Source of the DNA: CAVTWY01 sp963738615 | GTDB lineage: Bacteria > Pseudomonadota > Gammaproteobacteria > Burkholderiales > Burkholderiaceae_C | NCBI GenBank assembly: GCA_963738615.1 | Contig: CAVTXI010000012.1 | Coordinates: forward strand, 1,054,001 to 1,118,000 | Length of the DNA stretch: 64,000 nt | Direction: 5' to 3' | Shown: positions 62,830-64,000 of the stretch, in pieces | Numbering within the stretch: position 1 is the stretch's first letter | How the letters are laid out: every line of letters begins with the position of its first letter | The notes under the pieces: model-generated | Seen by the model: the letters and a program-made list of their open reading frames with translations, nothing else | Database searches by the model: none | Told to the model about the DNA's origin: nothing | Made by a program: the position numbers and the translations under genes

Positions 62830-63530
62830 AAGGTCCACCCATGCTCGCGACCGGCACCGCCCGCGGTTTGCAGGATCTGCAAGTCTGGGTTGAGTGCCTG
62901 CCCGAGCCGCTGCGCACGCAGTTGCTGCGAGACCTCCGTCTGGAGCACTTCGAGCGCTGGCGGCGCGACGGACTGCCTTTCTACCGCACCACCTTCTGGT
63001 ATCCATCAGATCGCGAGCCGTCGCATATCGTCGAGCAGGTGATCGAGGTGCTGCGCGAGGCGGCACGTCCGTCACCGCAGGTCATCGGTGTCGAGTGGTG
63101 GTTCAGCGTGCTGGGCACCAACGCCACGCCCCAGTGGCTGCTGCCGTGCCACTTCGACCGCGCCGACCTCGACGAGATCAACCCCGCGCGTATCCGGCAC
63201 CCCGAATCGGCCAGCGTGTTCTTCTTCAACGCAGTTCCCTACGGCGAACTGGTGATCACCGACCAGGTGCTCGGCGAGGACGGCCGGCCCAGCCCGCGCG
63301 AACCGCGCGAGATGCGCTTCGTGCCACCGGGCGAGAACCGCTACGCAGTCTTTCCTGGGCACCTTTTCCACGGCGTGATCGGCCGCATGTGGCGGCCCGA
63401 AGAAAACGAGTGCCTGCGCGTGAGCCTCGCGGTCAATTGGTGGACCGAACGGCCCGCAGCCCCCTACCTGCGCGACTCGAGCGAAGCCGTGCAGATCTTC
63501 GACCTCGGGGCCGCGCCGGTCGAGGCTTAG
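62826..63530 (+). CDS. Second Fe(II)/2-oxoglutarate-type oxygenase of the peptide cluster
   Basis: The 234-residue protein has VIGVEWWFSVLGTNATPQWL, then LPCHFDRADLDEI with His-109 and Asp-111 as likely iron ligands, FFFNAVPYGELVITDQVLG in the core strands, and FPGHLFHGVIGRMWRP with the distal His (179 or 182) and Arg-187 for 2-oxoglutarate. I do not recognise the subfamily. It is coupled to the FemAB-like gene by an ATGA overlap, so both are made together. It lacks any signal peptide and should act in the cytoplasm before export. The target could be the Lys or Gly residues of the repeat core; that is inference. Confidence 0.75.
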   Translation: MKGPPMLATGTARGLQDLQVWVECLPEPLRTQLLRDLRLEHFERWRRDGLPFYRTTFWYPSDREPSHIVEQVIEVLREAARPSPQVIGVEWWFSVLGTNATPQWLLPCHFDRADLDEINPARIRHPESASVFFFNAVPYGELVITDQVLGEDGRPSPREPREMRFVPPGENRYAVFPGHLFHGVIGRMWRPEENECLRVSLAVNWWTERPAAPYLRDSSEAVQIFDLGAAPVEA

Positions 63531-63550
63531 CTGGCGCGTGGGCCGAACGT

Positions 63551-64000
63551 CTACGCCGCGGTCTTCGCGATCAGCGCCAACGCCTCGCCGTGGCGCGCCG
63601 CGTCTCCCGCCGCGAGCACCTGCGAGCCGCTGGCGAGCGTGATCGGGCGCCCTTGCCAGTCGGTGATGACGCCGCCCGCGCCCTCGATCAGCGGGCGGAA
63701 GGCGGCGTAGTCGTAAAGCTTCAGGCCGGCATCGATGGCCAGGTCGGCTCGCCCGGCGGCCAGCAGGCCGTAGCTCATGCAGCAGCCGCCGTAGACGCGC
63801 CACGCCGTGGGCTTGCGAAGGGCTTCGAGCGCTGGGCGCTCGTTCGGGCCCAGAAAGTCGGGGTTGCTGGTGGTGAGGATGGCAGCACTCAGGTCGGCGC
63901 ACGCCCGCGTGCGGATCGCCCTGCCGTTGAGGGTGCTGGCGCGCCCGGTCACGCCGACGTAACGCTGATTGGTGACCGGCAGATGCATCACGCCCAGCAC
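63551..64000 (-). CDS. hisN: Inositol-monophosphatase-family histidinol phosphatase, HisN-like (partial, 5' end beyond window)
   Basis: The visible C-terminal 149 residues contain MHLPVTNQRYVGVTGRASTL, TSNPDFLGPNERPALEAL, WRVYGGCCMSYGLLAAGRAD and LAIDAGLKLYDYAAFRPLIE, followed by GAGGVITDWQGRPI. The WRVYGGCCMSY and LKLYDYAAFRP blocks are closer to HisN-type histidinol-phosphatases than to SuhB. The protein removes phosphate from histidinol phosphate with Mg. Its metal-binding N-terminus lies outside the window, so the assignment rests on this part only. It is convergent with the peptide-cluster oxygenase gene (20 bp apart) and probably marks the end of that cluster. Confidence 0.78.
   Translation of the reverse strand: MLGVMHLPVTNQRYVGVTGRASTLNGRAIRTRACADLSAAILTTSNPDFLGPNERPALEALRKPTAWRVYGGCCMSYGLLAAGRADLAIDAGLKLYDYAAFRPLIEGAGGVITDWQGRPITLASGSQVLAAGDAARHGEALALIAKTAA

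Noticed and set aside
1..64000. CRISPR arrays, tRNA or rRNA genes, prophage or transposase genes.
   Set aside because: I looked for regularly spaced repeats, tRNA-like cloverleaf ends and transposase motifs and saw none. The tandem repeats found are all inside coding genes and have no spacers.

Overview
The window is GC-rich DNA from a betaproteobacterium, most likely of the order Burkholderiales. The evidence is four orphan Bug-type periplasmic receptors of the tripartite tricarboxylate transporter family, a Burkholderiales-style membrane urate oxidase (PuuD), dense LysR/GntR regulation and the codon bias. I cannot name the genus. I saw no tRNA, rRNA, CRISPR array, prophage or insertion sequence.

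Layout. 0.1-6.5 kb: a secreted beta-propeller protein, a hemerythrin, a DUF2278 protein, a GST-MerR pair, a Rieske oxygenase and a Bug receptor. 6.6-12.1 kb: YceI, then a LysR regulator divergent from a Bug receptor / M20 amidohydrolase / D-amino-acid dehydrogenase / SnoaL run, which looks like one scavenging operon. 12.2-15.3 kb: a hipA remnant, a Bug receptor and a flavin monooxygenase. 15.4-34.5 kb: a large purine (urate) catabolic island. It holds 8-oxoguanine deaminase, a nucleobase permease, HIU hydrolase, the glyoxylate-to-glycerate branch (gcl, hyi, glxR, glycerate kinase), urate oxidase PuuD, allantoinase PuuE, a fused OHCU-decarboxylase/allantoate amidohydrolase and an M20 hydrolase. 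A GntR regulator sits inside the island, and a shared palindrome, ACTGTATACAGT, recurs at three of its promoters. Together these genes would take up oxidised purines and convert them through urate, allantoin, allantoate and glyoxylate to 2-phosphoglycerate.

34.5-53.3 kb: a STAND-like ATPase with TPR repeats, a tannase-family esterase, an acyl-CoA dehydrogenase overlapping a solute-binding-protein gene, an amidohydrolase remnant, two c-di-GMP proteins, a DUF1080 lipoprotein, a D15-like outer-membrane protein, enoyl-CoA hydratase, a DUF1615 lipoprotein, an AmpG-like MFS protein and 3-hydroxybutyrate dehydrogenase.

53.4-63.5 kb: the most unusual region. A 72-residue peptide has a double-glycine leader and a core made only of Gly, Lys, Ser and Cys (six KGKGGG units). 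It is divergent from an operon encoding an APH-kinase/TPR/PhyH-dioxygenase fusion, an HlyD-type adaptor, a C39-peptidase ABC exporter and an atypical sigma-54-type activator. Downstream of it lie a FemAB-like aminoacyl transferase and a second Fe(II)/2-oxoglutarate oxygenase. I read this as a candidate ribosomally made peptide export system in which lysine side chains may be modified. The chemistry is inference. The window ends inside a HisN-like phosphatase gene.

A caution for the whole annotation: about 26 single-base frame disruptions, mostly one extra base, break otherwise well-conserved genes. About 19 of them lie between 18.8 and 33.2 kb. After a one-base correction the affected proteins take family-typical lengths, so I treat these genes as probably intact with assembly errors and mark each one.
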